A stretch of 41,466 nucleotides of DNA from an uncultured Emergencia sp. (GTDB taxonomy: Bacteria; Bacillota; Clostridia; Peptostreptococcales; Anaerovoracaceae): contig CALLDR010000152.1 in NCBI GenBank assembly GCA_937997955.1, positions 1 to 41,466 of the forward strand, written 5' to 3'. The position numbers and the translations under genes are program-made. Shown piece by piece: positions 32,722-40,750 of the stretch. Position 1 is the stretch's first letter; the number at the start of each line of letters is the position of its first letter. The notes under the pieces were generated by a model. The model saw only the letters and a program-made list of their open reading frames with translations. It was not told where the DNA came from and searched no databases.

Positions 32722-33651
32722 CTATTCCAAACGAATCCGCGGGTCTAAAATGCCCGAGATCAGGTCTCCGATGATATTGCAGACGACCGTCAAGATCGTA
32801 ATAACGAATATGATGCCCTGAACGATGACAAAGTCCTGCTTTGCAATACCTTTCCACAGAAGCTGGCCCATACCCGGCCACGCAAAGACATTTTCTACTA
32901 CCACCGCACCGCCGATGAGCCACGGTAACGATAGAAAAAACATTACCGTAACAGGGATTAAGGCGTTTCTCAGCACGTGTTTGAGCAGGATCTTTTTATC
33001 CTCGATGCCCTTGGCGTAGGCCGTTGTCACGTACTTCTCATCCATGACGTCCAGTACTTCTGATCTGGTCAGTCGGAAAATCTGTGCCAGCGCTGGCAGC
33101 GACAGGGTCAAAGCCGGCAAAATCAGTGACGTAAATCCGCTGTAGCCAGACAGAGGCAGAACCTCCAAATGGATGCTGAATACCAGCATCAATAATACGC
33201 CAAGCCAAAACGGCGGCATAGACCACAGCACGACTGTCGTTACCGTCAGCGCCTTATCAGTAAACCGGTTCTTCCGCACGGCTGCAAGAAGTCCCAGCGG
33301 AATCGCCAGAAGGTACTCGATTACCAAGGCAGCACCAGTCAGCATCAGCGTATATGGCAGACGTTGCATGATAAGGTCTGAAACATCCTGTTTCAGAGAA
33401 ATGGATGTTCCAAAATTTCCCTGCAGTATATTACCCAGCCAATAGAAATACTGTACCACCGGCGGCTTATCCAGACCCCAATCCGCTTTGATCTCAGCCA
33501 CCTTTTCTGCAGAAACCCTGGTATCAACCATAAGGTCCACAGGATCGCCGGGCATAGCCTGCATGATGACGAAGATCAATACTGTTACAAACAGAACGAC
33601 CAAAACGCCAATCAGCAGACGCTTAATAATATAGCGCATGATATCATTCAA
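32722..33651 (-). CDS. Oligopeptide ABC transporter permease, OppB type
   Basis: This 309-residue membrane protein has six helices. It has the OppB N-terminus ('RYIIKRLLIGVLVVLFVTVLIFVIMQAMPGDP') and an EAA loop ('AKGIEDKKILLKHVLRNALIPV'). The most likely start is TTG at 33651, because GGAGG lies 7 bases before it. An ATG four codons later is too far from that SD. It follows the S12 hydrolase by 60 bases that hold no obvious terminator, so transcription should continue. Confidence 0.9.
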   Translation of the reverse strand: MNDIMRYIIKRLLIGVLVVLFVTVLIFVIMQAMPGDPVDLMVDTRVSAEKVAEIKADWGLDKPPVVQYFYWLGNILQGNFGTSISLKQDVSDLIMQRLPYTLMLTGAALVIEYLLAIPLGLLAAVRKNRFTDKALTVTTVVLWSMPPFWLGVLLMLVFSIHLEVLPLSGYSGFTSLILPALTLSLPALAQIFRLTRSEVLDVMDEKYVTTAYAKGIEDKKILLKHVLRNALIPVTVMFFLSLPWLIGGAVVVENVFAWPGMGQLLWKGIAKQDFVIVQGIIFVITILTVVCNIIGDLISGILDPRIRLE

Positions 33652-33711
33652 AATGGTTCCTCCAATCAGTAGGAAGAAGAGCTCTCTCTTCTCCCTCTTT
33701 ACTCATTCTAT

Positions 33712-34746
33712 TTAAGCAAATACTTCTGCTATAATTTTTTCATATAGTTGATTCTTCGGCAATCCTTCATAGTTCGTCAGCATGATGACCGAAAGCCTGT
33801 CATCGACATAGCGGGAGCATCGTGAGATGAATCCCATAGTACCGCCAGTATGCCAGATCTCCCGGTGCCCAGGCGTCTCTCCATTCAGAAAAAAGCCAAG
33901 ACCGTATCCCGTACCGCTGCCATCCGCCAGATGGTTTTCCCTGAAGACTTCTCCCATCACATCTCTCGGTAAGATGATCTCTTCCGTGCTTTCATAGAGA
34001 TAGCGGTGCCAGGTCAGCATATCGTCTACATTGGACTGTATATTTCCATCCGCGTAGCCTACCAGCTTCATATCGTACTCCTGCCGCGCAAAGCTGCCAT
34101 CTGCCTGCAGCGTATAGCCCTCGATCAGAGAGTCCGGCCTTTGATCCATGGTATCCGGCGCGAAGGAGCGGCACATACCCACCGGCCTCAGGATCTTGTC
34201 TTCCAGAAACTTCCCAAACGACATGCCAGAAAGCTGTTCCACGATGGATCCCAGCATAACGTAGGCAGAGTTACAATAGCTGTACTGACTGCCTGGCGAA
34301 AAATCCAGTGTGTCAAATGTTTTGATGATCTCAAGCATTTCCGCGGTATTGGCATGTTTCGCCTGCTCCCACTTCTGCCACACATCATCGTCAAAGTACT
34401 CTTTGATCCCTGATTGGTGATCCATCAGCTGACGCACTGTTATGTTTTTGCAATATGCGGGAAAATCCGGGAAAAAACGCTCTACGTTCTCATCCAGCGA
34501 AAGAAGGCCCTGCTCCCGCAGCATCAAAACTGCCAAACAGGTAAACTGTTTCGTATTGGATGCGATGACGAAATTATCTTCTGGCGTAATCGGACGACCT
34601 GACGCAAGATCGGCCATACCATACGCCTTTCGCAGAAGTATGTCATCTCCCTCTGCGATCAAAAGCGCCATGCCCGGGGTACCCTCATGCATCACTGGCG
34701 AAATCACAGCATCAAGCCTTTGTTCAAGTCCTTCTCTGCGAACCAT
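33712..34746 (-). CDS. Cytoplasmic serine hydrolase, S12/beta-lactamase family
   Basis: This 344-residue protein has the penicillin-recognising fold. The nucleophile motif is Ser63-Asn-Thr-Lys66, the second motif Tyr157-Cys-Asn159, and the third His299-Thr-Gly-Gly302 (in place of Lys-Thr-Gly). The family includes class C beta-lactamases, D-Ala-D-Ala carboxypeptidases, esterases and D-stereospecific aminopeptidases such as DAP and ClbP. There is no signal peptide or membrane helix, so it acts inside the cell. That makes cell-wall synthesis or periplasmic beta-lactam defence unlikely and fits a D-peptidase for imported substrate. The ATG has an SD (AAGGAG) that overlaps the end of oppA, so translation is coupled. 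The operon mate D-aminoacylase supports D-amino-acid chemistry, but esterase activity is also possible. Confidence 0.85.
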   Translation of the reverse strand: MVRREGLEQRLDAVISPVMHEGTPGMALLIAEGDDILLRKAYGMADLASGRPITPEDNFVIASNTKQFTCLAVLMLREQGLLSLDENVERFFPDFPAYCKNITVRQLMDHQSGIKEYFDDDVWQKWEQAKHANTAEMLEIIKTFDTLDFSPGSQYSYCNSAYVMLGSIVEQLSGMSFGKFLEDKILRPVGMCRSFAPDTMDQRPDSLIEGYTLQADGSFARQEYDMKLVGYADGNIQSNVDDMLTWHRYLYESTEEIILPRDVMGEVFRENHLADGSGTGYGLGFFLNGETPGHREIWHTGGTMGFISRCSRYVDDRLSVIMLTNYEGLPKNQLYEKIIAEVFA

Positions 34747-34749
34747 ATA

Positions 34750-36339
34750 CTACTCCTTTACAGTATCGTTGAACAAGCTTCTTCCGTCATTAGTAATAGC
34801 GAACCCCTTGACATTGCTTCTCGCAGCAATGCAATTCACGTCTGAAAACAGAGGGACTGCAGGCAGCTGCGCAAACATGGCATCATGGAACTCTTCGTAC
34901 ATTTTCACGCGCTCTTCTGTATCAGTAATATACCGGGCCTTTTCCAGTTTTTCTGTTACCGCTTCATCGTGCCATGGATAACCGGAAGCTTCAGTAAATA
35001 CATAGTAAAGAATATCTGCATCGTTCCATTCATAAGTTCTGGACGCTGCCTGATAATCATTCTCCCTCATCAGCTGTTTGATGTATGCGCCTTCATACTC
35101 TCTGATCTGCATATCAATTCCGATTTGTTTCATCTGTTCCTGCAATACTGGCGCAGAGGACTTCGCAGTTGCTCTGTCTGAGGCTGAGCAGAATTCAAAG
35201 GTCAGCTTCTCGCCATCCTTTTCCACAAAGCCGTCGCCGTCTTTATCCTCATAGCCTGCTTCCTTCAGCAGCACCTTTGCTTTTTCTGGATCATACTTGT
35301 ATTCCTCTGCAAGGGCAGCTTCCTTTTCTTCACTATATCCTGCCTGCGCCTTGGACAGGAATCCGTACCTCGGTGTCACGATGTTATTCATCGTACTTGC
35401 CAAAGCTTCTTTGTCGATTCCCAGCGCGATAGCCTGCCGCACTTTCATATCATTCAGCGGAGCGGTCTCCGTATTCATCATCATGTAGGATACGCCAGCC
35501 TGCTCATATTCGTAAGTTGTAATATCATCGTTTGCGGCCAGATCTTCACGATTTGCCGCCGGAATGTTATATGCGATATCGACGTTGCCTGATTCCAGCT
35601 CGCTGACTCTGGTAAATTCGTCTGGAATGAAGCGAATAATAACCTCGTCAAATTTTGCAATGCCTTTGTTCTCTACATTTGGATTGGCCGTCTCGAAATA
35701 CGGATTCTTCTCCAGGATGATCTGAGACCCGGCCTGCCAGTCTTTTACCATAAACATGCCGTTGGAAATCGCGCATCTGTTAAACTCATCGTTGCCCATC
35801 TCTTCAGCCTTGTCCACATTGACAACGCCGCCATAATCGCTGGTTATGCTGGCCCACATATACGCTGCCGGCTCTGATAAGTGATAGATCAGGGTCGTAT
35901 CATCTACGATTTCAATGTCTTCAATTGCGTCTACGTCGCCAGCATACTCACTGACTTCTTTCATTCTCATGACAGATTTCTTTACACTTTCCGCCGTCAA
36001 AGGATCCCCGTTGGAGAACTTGGCGTCTTCAAAGAGATGGAACGTAATATCTAATCCATCATCAGATACTTCATAGCTCTCCGCCGAACACGGCTGGATC
36101 TCACTCATATCACTGCTGAATGTTACTAACGGACTGTAGAGCAGTTGATGTACTACGTTGTCCCATCCAATCTGCTGAATATCCGTGCCTTCAATTTCAT
36201 CTTGAATAGCAATGACCAAGGTTTTACTTCCTTCGGTTTCTTCGTCTGTGCTGTCGCCGCCGCAACCAGCCAGCAAAGAGGTTAGTGCCAGCATCATGAC
36301 TAGCAGCAATGCGATAAATTTCTTTTCTTTCTTCACCAT
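34750..36339 (-). CDS. Oligopeptide-binding lipoprotein, OppA/SBP family 5
   Basis: This 529-residue extracellular lipoprotein has a short signal peptide with a lipobox 'LLAGC' (Cys26). A Gly/Glu/Asp-rich linker then leads to a family-5 binding protein ('FHLFEDAKFSNGDPLTAESV', 'MNTETAPLNDMKVRQAIALGIDKEAL', 'KAKVLLKEAGYEDKDGDGF'). It captures the substrate outside the cell and gives it to OppB/C. Its start is supported by an SD (AAAGGAG) 7-8 bases upstream. It follows the AraC-type gene by 70 bases and precedes the S12 hydrolase by 3, so it is the first structural gene of the unit. Family 5 includes dipeptide, nickel and muropeptide binders. The ligand is not deducible. Confidence 0.92.
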   Translation of the reverse strand: MVKKEKKFIALLLVMMLALTSLLAGCGGDSTDEETEGSKTLVIAIQDEIEGTDIQQIGWDNVVHQLLYSPLVTFSSDMSEIQPCSAESYEVSDDGLDITFHLFEDAKFSNGDPLTAESVKKSVMRMKEVSEYAGDVDAIEDIEIVDDTTLIYHLSEPAAYMWASITSDYGGVVNVDKAEEMGNDEFNRCAISNGMFMVKDWQAGSQIILEKNPYFETANPNVENKGIAKFDEVIIRFIPDEFTRVSELESGNVDIAYNIPAANREDLAANDDITTYEYEQAGVSYMMMNTETAPLNDMKVRQAIALGIDKEALASTMNNIVTPRYGFLSKAQAGYSEEKEAALAEEYKYDPEKAKVLLKEAGYEDKDGDGFVEKDGEKLTFEFCSASDRATAKSSAPVLQEQMKQIGIDMQIREYEGAYIKQLMRENDYQAASRTYEWNDADILYYVFTEASGYPWHDEAVTEKLEKARYITDTEERVKMYEEFHDAMFAQLPAVPLFSDVNCIAARSNVKGFAITNDGRSLFNDTVKE

Positions 36340-36409
36340 TTTCTTTCTCCTTTAGTATTTTGTATATATCCACGGCCATAAATCAAAAAATTGTTTTTGG
36401 CCGAAGACT

Positions 36410-37780
36410 TCAAATGCGATAACCCATAGCCACCACTGCCAATGGATGCAATTCCTCATCTGAACCTAGGACTTTACGCATCTCCTCTTCACAGAGTAAT
36501 ACGTGGAAATCAATTTGATAACAAAGTCCTTTCAATTCAGCGATCTGACACATCATATAGGCACACATGCCAGCTTCTGCCGCTTTCATGGCAAACTCGC
36601 CCACACCCGTCTGTAAAGAGCCTGATCGCGTATAGAATACCAGCATCAGCGGCGCAATACCGCCTTCAGCAGCTCCTGACAGCGCCAACAGCGATGTAAT
36701 CCTGCTTCTGGTCCCATACACGGGAATTTCCATTACTTCTACTTCTTTTGGGAGCCGCTGACGTGCAAATTCTGTCAAGGCATGGACCAGCTTCTTCGGA
36801 ATCTTTCTCCGATTGTATATCAGGTTCTTCGGCTCGGCCAAAAGGAACCCCAGTATTTCCTCATCCCTGTCAGCAGATCTCTCATCGTCACTATCCAACT
36901 CCAACTGCCGGAGCCTGTTTCTGATTTGGAGGTCCTCCGCAGACAGCTTCTGCACCTGTGCAGACCGACCTAAATACTGACTGCGAAATTCCATCGGCGT
37001 ACACTTCAGATACATGACAAAGTGCTTGTAAAAATATCTGGGGGCCGAAAACCCGCAGAGCTCTGAGATCATCGTCACTGTCTTGTGCGTGGTAATTAAA
37101 TACCGTACGGCTTGAATCACCCGGTAATACTCCAGAGTATCCTTGAAATTCATATTCAGTCTTTCGTTAAACTCCCTCGAAAGATACTGCTGGCTGACAT
37201 ATTCACGCTCCGCCAATGTCTTTAAGTTGATCTTCTCATTGCAATGATTATATATATAAGTATAAATACGTAAAAAACGGTCCGCCCTCGGATCGCTCCC
37301 TCTCTTCGCATTGAGCATATTCAAAAGATCGTGGCAATGATCTACAATAAAATTAACGATCTCGCAAACCTGTTCTTCTATAACCGTTGCTTCTCTTTGT
37401 ACCAAATAATCCTGATACAGAGCCCTCAACTTATCCTTTAATATAGCCTGTGCTTTTAAGTCTGTTTTTGAGTCATAGAACAACGTAGTATTACAGTTAA
37501 ACAGAGCATCGTCAATAAAATCGCAATAAGCCACTGCTTTTTCTCTTTGGATCTCAAAAAACAGGACTAGATTGTCATCACTGCACTGCTCTACGCAAAA
37601 CGGTTCATCGATATTAATGATCTCAATCTCCCCTGCCGACATAGTATGCACGCCCGCTACCCATCTGCAGTCGATGGTACCAGACAGTACGTAGATCAGC
37701 CTTAAATTACCGCTTAAATGAAAGGGCATATAATCGATCTTTTCTGCATAGATTTCCAGCAGGTTTTCATACTTTTTCAT
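36410..37780 (-). CDS. AraC-type regulator with a nitroreductase-like C-terminal domain
   Basis: This 456-residue protein has three parts. Residues 1-150 are a cupin-like sensor ('LRLIYVLSGTIDCRWVAG', 'MSAGEIEIINIDEPF'). Residues 168-272 are an AraC double helix-turn-helix ('LKTLAEREYVSQQYLSREFNERLNMNF' and 'ISELCGFSAPRYFYKHF'). Residues 300-456 resemble the flavin-binding nitroreductase fold: 'RRKIPKKLVHALTEFAR', 'IAPLMLVFYTRSG', 'VGEFAMKAAEAGMCAYMM' and a final 'RKVLGSDEELHPLAVVAMGY'. The fold's usual N-terminal Arg-x-Ser-x-Arg is absent. A flavin or nucleotide sensor is more likely than an enzyme. The ATG at 37780 is chosen for its SD (AAAGGAG); an earlier in-frame start has none. It is the first gene of the peptide/D-amino-acid cluster and its likely regulator. 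The gene is visibly AT-rich. Confidence 0.8.
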   Translation of the reverse strand: MKKYENLLEIYAEKIDYMPFHLSGNLRLIYVLSGTIDCRWVAGVHTMSAGEIEIINIDEPFCVEQCSDDNLVLFFEIQREKAVAYCDFIDDALFNCNTTLFYDSKTDLKAQAILKDKLRALYQDYLVQREATVIEEQVCEIVNFIVDHCHDLLNMLNAKRGSDPRADRFLRIYTYIYNHCNEKINLKTLAEREYVSQQYLSREFNERLNMNFKDTLEYYRVIQAVRYLITTHKTVTMISELCGFSAPRYFYKHFVMYLKCTPMEFRSQYLGRSAQVQKLSAEDLQIRNRLRQLELDSDDERSADRDEEILGFLLAEPKNLIYNRRKIPKKLVHALTEFARQRLPKEVEVMEIPVYGTRSRITSLLALSGAAEGGIAPLMLVFYTRSGSLQTGVGEFAMKAAEAGMCAYMMCQIAELKGLCYQIDFHVLLCEEEMRKVLGSDEELHPLAVVAMGYRI

Positions 37781-37799
37781 GTTTTTTCTCCTTTTATTT

Positions 37800-37828
37800 A
37801 TTTTATTTTCTGAAAACAGCAATAGCAA
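37800..37828 (-). promoter_or_regulatory. Possible promoter of the AraC-type gene and cluster
   Basis: On the minus strand TTGCTA (37828-37823) and TAAAAT (37805-37800) are 17 bases apart and only some 20 bases before the ATG. A small dyad (ACTG-TTG-CAGT, 37842-37852) lies just upstream. The surrounding AT-rich sequence makes chance matches likely. Confidence 0.35.
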
Positions 37829-37929
37829 TACACAAAATTAAACTGTTGCAGTACTTTTTTAATCATTTTCGGTTTTACTGTATATAGCTAAATAGTTCCT
37901 CTACAGTATTCGCGGTTTGAGCGTGGTTC

Positions 37930-38260
37930 TATGAGAGTTAAAAGTCAAGTCCATTTTTGTGTGGAAAATTCCGCAGTTGAGCAAATTCACCGGATGCGGG
38001 AGTTTTTCTGTGCAGAGGAAAGCGAATTCCTCAATCAGTCCGAATTTCAATCTGCGTGAATTTGCGGGGCCCCCGGAGAGTTTGCGAGCGAAAATGATCA
38101 GACCTTCGTGGAGACGGCCGGAAATTTCCAGCGGGAATATTGAGGATAATCGGAAATTTCCCGATGGATTTTTCACGTGCAGTCCTGACGCACCTTCAAT
38201 ATCCATCTACGCTTACCCTCAATCTCCATCCACAAAACGCAGAAATTATGTTATACTGAA
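37930..38260. other. Inverted-repeat-rich non-coding stretch
   Basis: This spacer carries several stems. TGTGGAA pairs with TTCCGCA at about 37960-37975. GCAAATTCAC (37981-37990) pairs perfectly with GTGAATTTGC (38056-38065). Inside that pair lies a GAGGAA/TTCCTC hairpin. Two GGAAATTTCC palindromes lie at about 38124 and 38152, one flanked by ATCG/CGAT. Open frames of about 100 codons exist on both strands but have no SD or family resemblance. It may be a structured RNA or a dispersed repeat. Confidence 0.45.
38249..38257 (+). promoter_or_regulatory. Extended -10 promoter of the acetyltransferase gene
   Basis: TG-T-TATACT (38249-38257) is an extended -10 element about 48 bases before the ATG. 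The -35 region is not consensus. Confidence 0.45.
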
Positions 38261-38304
38261 ATCAATGATTCTATGCTGTCTATAGAAAAACGAAAGGAGC
38301 GGCC

Positions 38305-39009
38305 ATGATATCAACAACTTTAGAAACGCAGGATCTCATCATCCGCAGAACTGCCTTTGACGATCTGGACCAGTTCTTCCTCTGGGAGCAGCGTCCAGAG
38401 GTCACGGAATTTTTCAGTATCCGAGACGGGCAGACCAGAGAAGAGGTCTATCATAAATTTTTCACAGACGAAGACGATCCCGCGGCGGAGCAGTTTACGA
38501 TTCTGCTGAAATGCCGCGGCGGAGACGCTGGCGACGGCGGCGCGAAGAACAGTACCGGCGACGGCGAAACAACCGGAAATACAGGCGGCAGCGACGCTGG
38601 CGGCAGTACTGGCTATAGCGAGGCAAACAGCGGCGCGCTTCCTGATCATTACGCTGCAGCCAGCAGCCTGTCCAGCCGCCCCGGCCCCGCCATCATCGGC
38701 CGCATCGTTCTGGCGGACATCATTCCCGGCTGGAAGGCCGAGCTTTGGCGCATCTACATCGGCGATGCCTCTCTCCGCGGCAGGGGTTACGGACGTCAGG
38801 CCATGGAGGCCATGATGAAATACTGCTTTGAAGACCTGAACCTGCAGCGGCTGTATCTGGACCACTATACCGGCAATCCGGCCGGTTTTCTCTATGAAAA
38901 TCTGGGCTTTCAGCGAGAGGGCGTCCTCCGAAAAAACTGCCGGAAGAACGGCGTCCTCTATGATGTCCATCTCATGTCCATGCTGAGAGAGGAATACTTC
39001 TCCAAATGA
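38305..39009 (+). CDS. GNAT N-acetyltransferase (RimJ/RimL-like) with a Gly/Ser/Thr-rich insertion
   Basis: This 234-residue protein transfers an acetyl group from acetyl-CoA, probably to an amino group. The N-terminal β-α part (residues 1-69, 'LIIRRTAFDDLDQFF') and the C-terminal part (about 128-234) match the RimJ/RimL type. They include the acetyl-CoA loop Arg158-Gly-Arg-Gly-Tyr-Gly163 and 'NLQRLYLDHYTGNPAGFLYENLGFQREGVLRK'. Residues 70-127 are a low-complexity Gly/Asp/Thr/Ser insertion between core strands, which normal members lack. The substrate is unknown. The SD (AGGAG) stands 7 bases from the ATG. It is a single-gene unit with its own promoter and terminator. Confidence 0.85.
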   Translation: MISTTLETQDLIIRRTAFDDLDQFFLWEQRPEVTEFFSIRDGQTREEVYHKFFTDEDDPAAEQFTILLKCRGGDAGDGGAKNSTGDGETTGNTGGSDAGGSTGYSEANSGALPDHYAAASSLSSRPGPAIIGRIVLADIIPGWKAELWRIYIGDASLRGRGYGRQAMEAMMKYCFEDLNLQRLYLDHYTGNPAGFLYENLGFQREGVLRKNCRKNGVLYDVHLMSMLREEYFSK

Positions 39010-39015
39010 CAACAT

Positions 39016-39074
39016 AAAACCGCCCCAGGAGGGAGCGCGGCAACAGCCCTTTGCTCCCGGCCCGGGACGGTTTT
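39016..39074. terminator. Bidirectional terminator after the acetyltransferase gene
   Basis: AAAACCGCCCC (39016-39026) pairs with GGGACGGTTTT (39064-39074) with one mismatch. An inner GGGAGC/GCTCCC stem follows. It ends in a long T-run on the plus strand, and the convergent gene may use it as well. Confidence 0.8.
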
Positions 39075-39123
39075 CTTTTGTTTTTTCTTTTGCGTTTTTT
39101 ACTGTTCCTGTTCTGCTGTCAGT

Positions 39124-39579
39124 CTACTTCTTGCATTTGCCAGTGATATCCTCGATATCGATCTGCCAGATGGCCGTTCTGCCGAGGCTTCTTTTGATGG
39201 CGTCGTCGAAGCCGTCCATTCCCGCGGCGGCATGCCGCTGACAGATCAGCCGCAGGGCGTGGATCTTCGTCTCATCGTCGGTGACCTCGCTGGCTCGGCC
39301 CCGGATCACCGCGGACTCAAACTTCGTCGTAAATTCCTCCGGCACCCGCCGGGTGTCGCCTACACATGTCATGCAGACCCGCGGATTTTCCCGCATCATA
39401 TCGACCTTTGTCCCCACCTTGGCACAGTGGAAGTAGATCTTTTCCCCGTCCCTCGCGATGGTGACCGGGACGCAGTACGGCTCCCCCTCCTTTGCCGCCA
39501 TAGCCAGGGTGGCATATTCACATTTATCCGTTACGGCCAGGGCAAACTCCCTGTCCATCTCACGATCCTTTCTGCGCAT
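39124..39579 (-). CDS. Pyridoxamine 5'-phosphate oxidase-fold flavoprotein (NimA/YhbP-like)
   Basis: This 151-residue protein has the split β-barrel FMN-binding fold of the pyridoxamine-phosphate-oxidase superfamily. Visible features are 'FALAVTDKCEYATLAMAAKEGEPYCVPVTIARDGEKIYFHCAKVGTKVDMMRENPRVCMTCVG' in the N-terminal half and 'FESAVIRGRASEVTDDETKIHALRLICQRH' in the second. Small members of this type include 5-nitroimidazole reductases and heme- or F420-binding proteins. The real chemistry of this one is unknown. The start at 39579 has an SD (GAGGAGG) 8 bases upstream. Earlier Met codons in frame have no SD. It is a single-gene unit, probably a homodimer in the cytoplasm. Confidence 0.85.
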   Translation of the reverse strand: MRRKDREMDREFALAVTDKCEYATLAMAAKEGEPYCVPVTIARDGEKIYFHCAKVGTKVDMMRENPRVCMTCVGDTRRVPEEFTTKFESAVIRGRASEVTDDETKIHALRLICQRHAAAGMDGFDDAIKRSLGRTAIWQIDIEDITGKCKK

Positions 39580-39712
39580 ACGCAAAACCTCCTCTTTTTT
39601 ACCTTGATTATATGTCAGAGCGTGCCAAGGGTCAATGGGGAAATTTCCCTTCATCAAAGGGTTTCCGCCACAGGACTTTCCACGCGTCCCGGGGCTGCGG
39701 CTGGTGACAGGG

Positions 39713-40750
39713 TTATTTCACCTGGACAGTAAATTCGCCGCTGACCGCCGATTCTTCGCACCACAGCGTTTCCTGCGTCATCAGCTCCTCATCATACGCG
39801 CGGAAGGTGTAGCTCTCCACATCATAGTCCAGCTCATAGGTCGACGCGTCTTGATTATCCCGGCTTCCACTAAATCCGTCATAGAAACCGTAAAGAAAAG
39901 ATACCGGATCGCCGTTCTGATCGCTGCCGTGAAGGGCAAGCTGCCACAGCTCTTCCGTCGGTACGTTTTCAGGATTCTCTATGGTGATCCATTGATCGAT
40001 CGGCGTGATGACCAGCTGCTTCAGTACAATCTTTTTTCCGCGGAAGGCGATGGTCCTGTCCAGATCCACCCGCTTCGTCGCCGCTTTAAAAGCTTCGTTT
40101 TCCAGTGTGAAGGAAAAGGCGAACTGCTCTCCTCCCGCGGCCACCTTCAGATCTATGGTCGGATTCAGCGGCATCTCAAAGCTCTCAAAGGATGTGCTCC
40201 AGAAGTGCAGGCTCTTATCCCGCTCCTCATCTGGCAGATCCGTTCCGAAGGGACCCGTACCTGTGCTCTTTAACTCGCTTTGCCAGTTGGTCCCGTTGAT
40301 GAAGTATTCCATAAATTCCACTTCCGTTTCGTCCAGGTTTTTTCCGTCCTTGGTCGCGCGGAAGGAGATGCGGAGCTCGTGGTCACTGCCAATGGCCTCA
40401 CACAGCGTCACGTTCACGCCGTTTCTGCTCTTGGTCTGGTCAATGACCGTGGCGTAGTTATCCTGCTGGCTCATACCCAGATACTGGCCGATGCCCATAA
40501 ATGCCTGTTTTACAGCGGCCCACGTCTTATCGCCCAGCGGCGTTGCGGCAAGGCACACGATGAGGCACGCCGCGATCCACGCGCCAGCGCGTCTGCCTTT
40601 CACGCCGCCGCCTTTGACGCGTCGGTCAGCCCCGGCGGACACCCTTTGATCAAAAGGTTCCATGAGACGCCGTTTCTCGTCCGGACTCACCGGTATCTCT
40701 GCGATATCGGAAAACACGTTAAAATTAATCTGTTCGTAGTTTTTATTCAT
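39713..40750 (-). CDS. DUF4179 membrane protein, anti-sigma-like
   Basis: This 345-residue protein has a short cytoplasmic N-terminus (about 1-54), one membrane helix ('GAWIAACLIVCLAATPLG', about 56-73) and a large extracellular β-rich part. This is the layout of DUF4179 proteins that pair with ECF sigma factors in Firmicutes. The N-terminal part ('FSDIAEIPVSPDEKRRLMEPF') should bind and hold the sigma factor; the outer part presumably senses an envelope signal. Its ATG at 40750 overlaps the stop of the sigma gene (ATGAATAA), so the two are made together. The function as anti-sigma factor is inferred from context and layout. Confidence 0.8.
   Translation of the reverse strand: MNKNYEQINFNVFSDIAEIPVSPDEKRRLMEPFDQRVSAGADRRVKGGGVKGRRAGAWIAACLIVCLAATPLGDKTWAAVKQAFMGIGQYLGMSQQDNYATVIDQTKSRNGVNVTLCEAIGSDHELRISFRATKDGKNLDETEVEFMEYFINGTNWQSELKSTGTGPFGTDLPDEERDKSLHFWSTSFESFEMPLNPTIDLKVAAGGEQFAFSFTLENEAFKAATKRVDLDRTIAFRGKKIVLKQLVITPIDQWITIENPENVPTEELWQLALHGSDQNGDPVSFLYGFYDGFSGSRDNQDASTYELDYDVESYTFRAYDEELMTQETLWCEESAVSGEFTVQVK

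Noticed and set aside
33712..34746. A beta-lactamase giving antibiotic resistance
   Set aside because: The protein has no signal peptide and so stays inside the cell, its third motif is His-Thr-Gly-Gly, and the operon context is peptide catabolism.
37901..38285. Two overlapping small genes of about 100 codons on opposite strands
   Set aside because: Neither has an SD at a sensible distance or a recognisable domain. The inverted repeats explain the double coding potential better.
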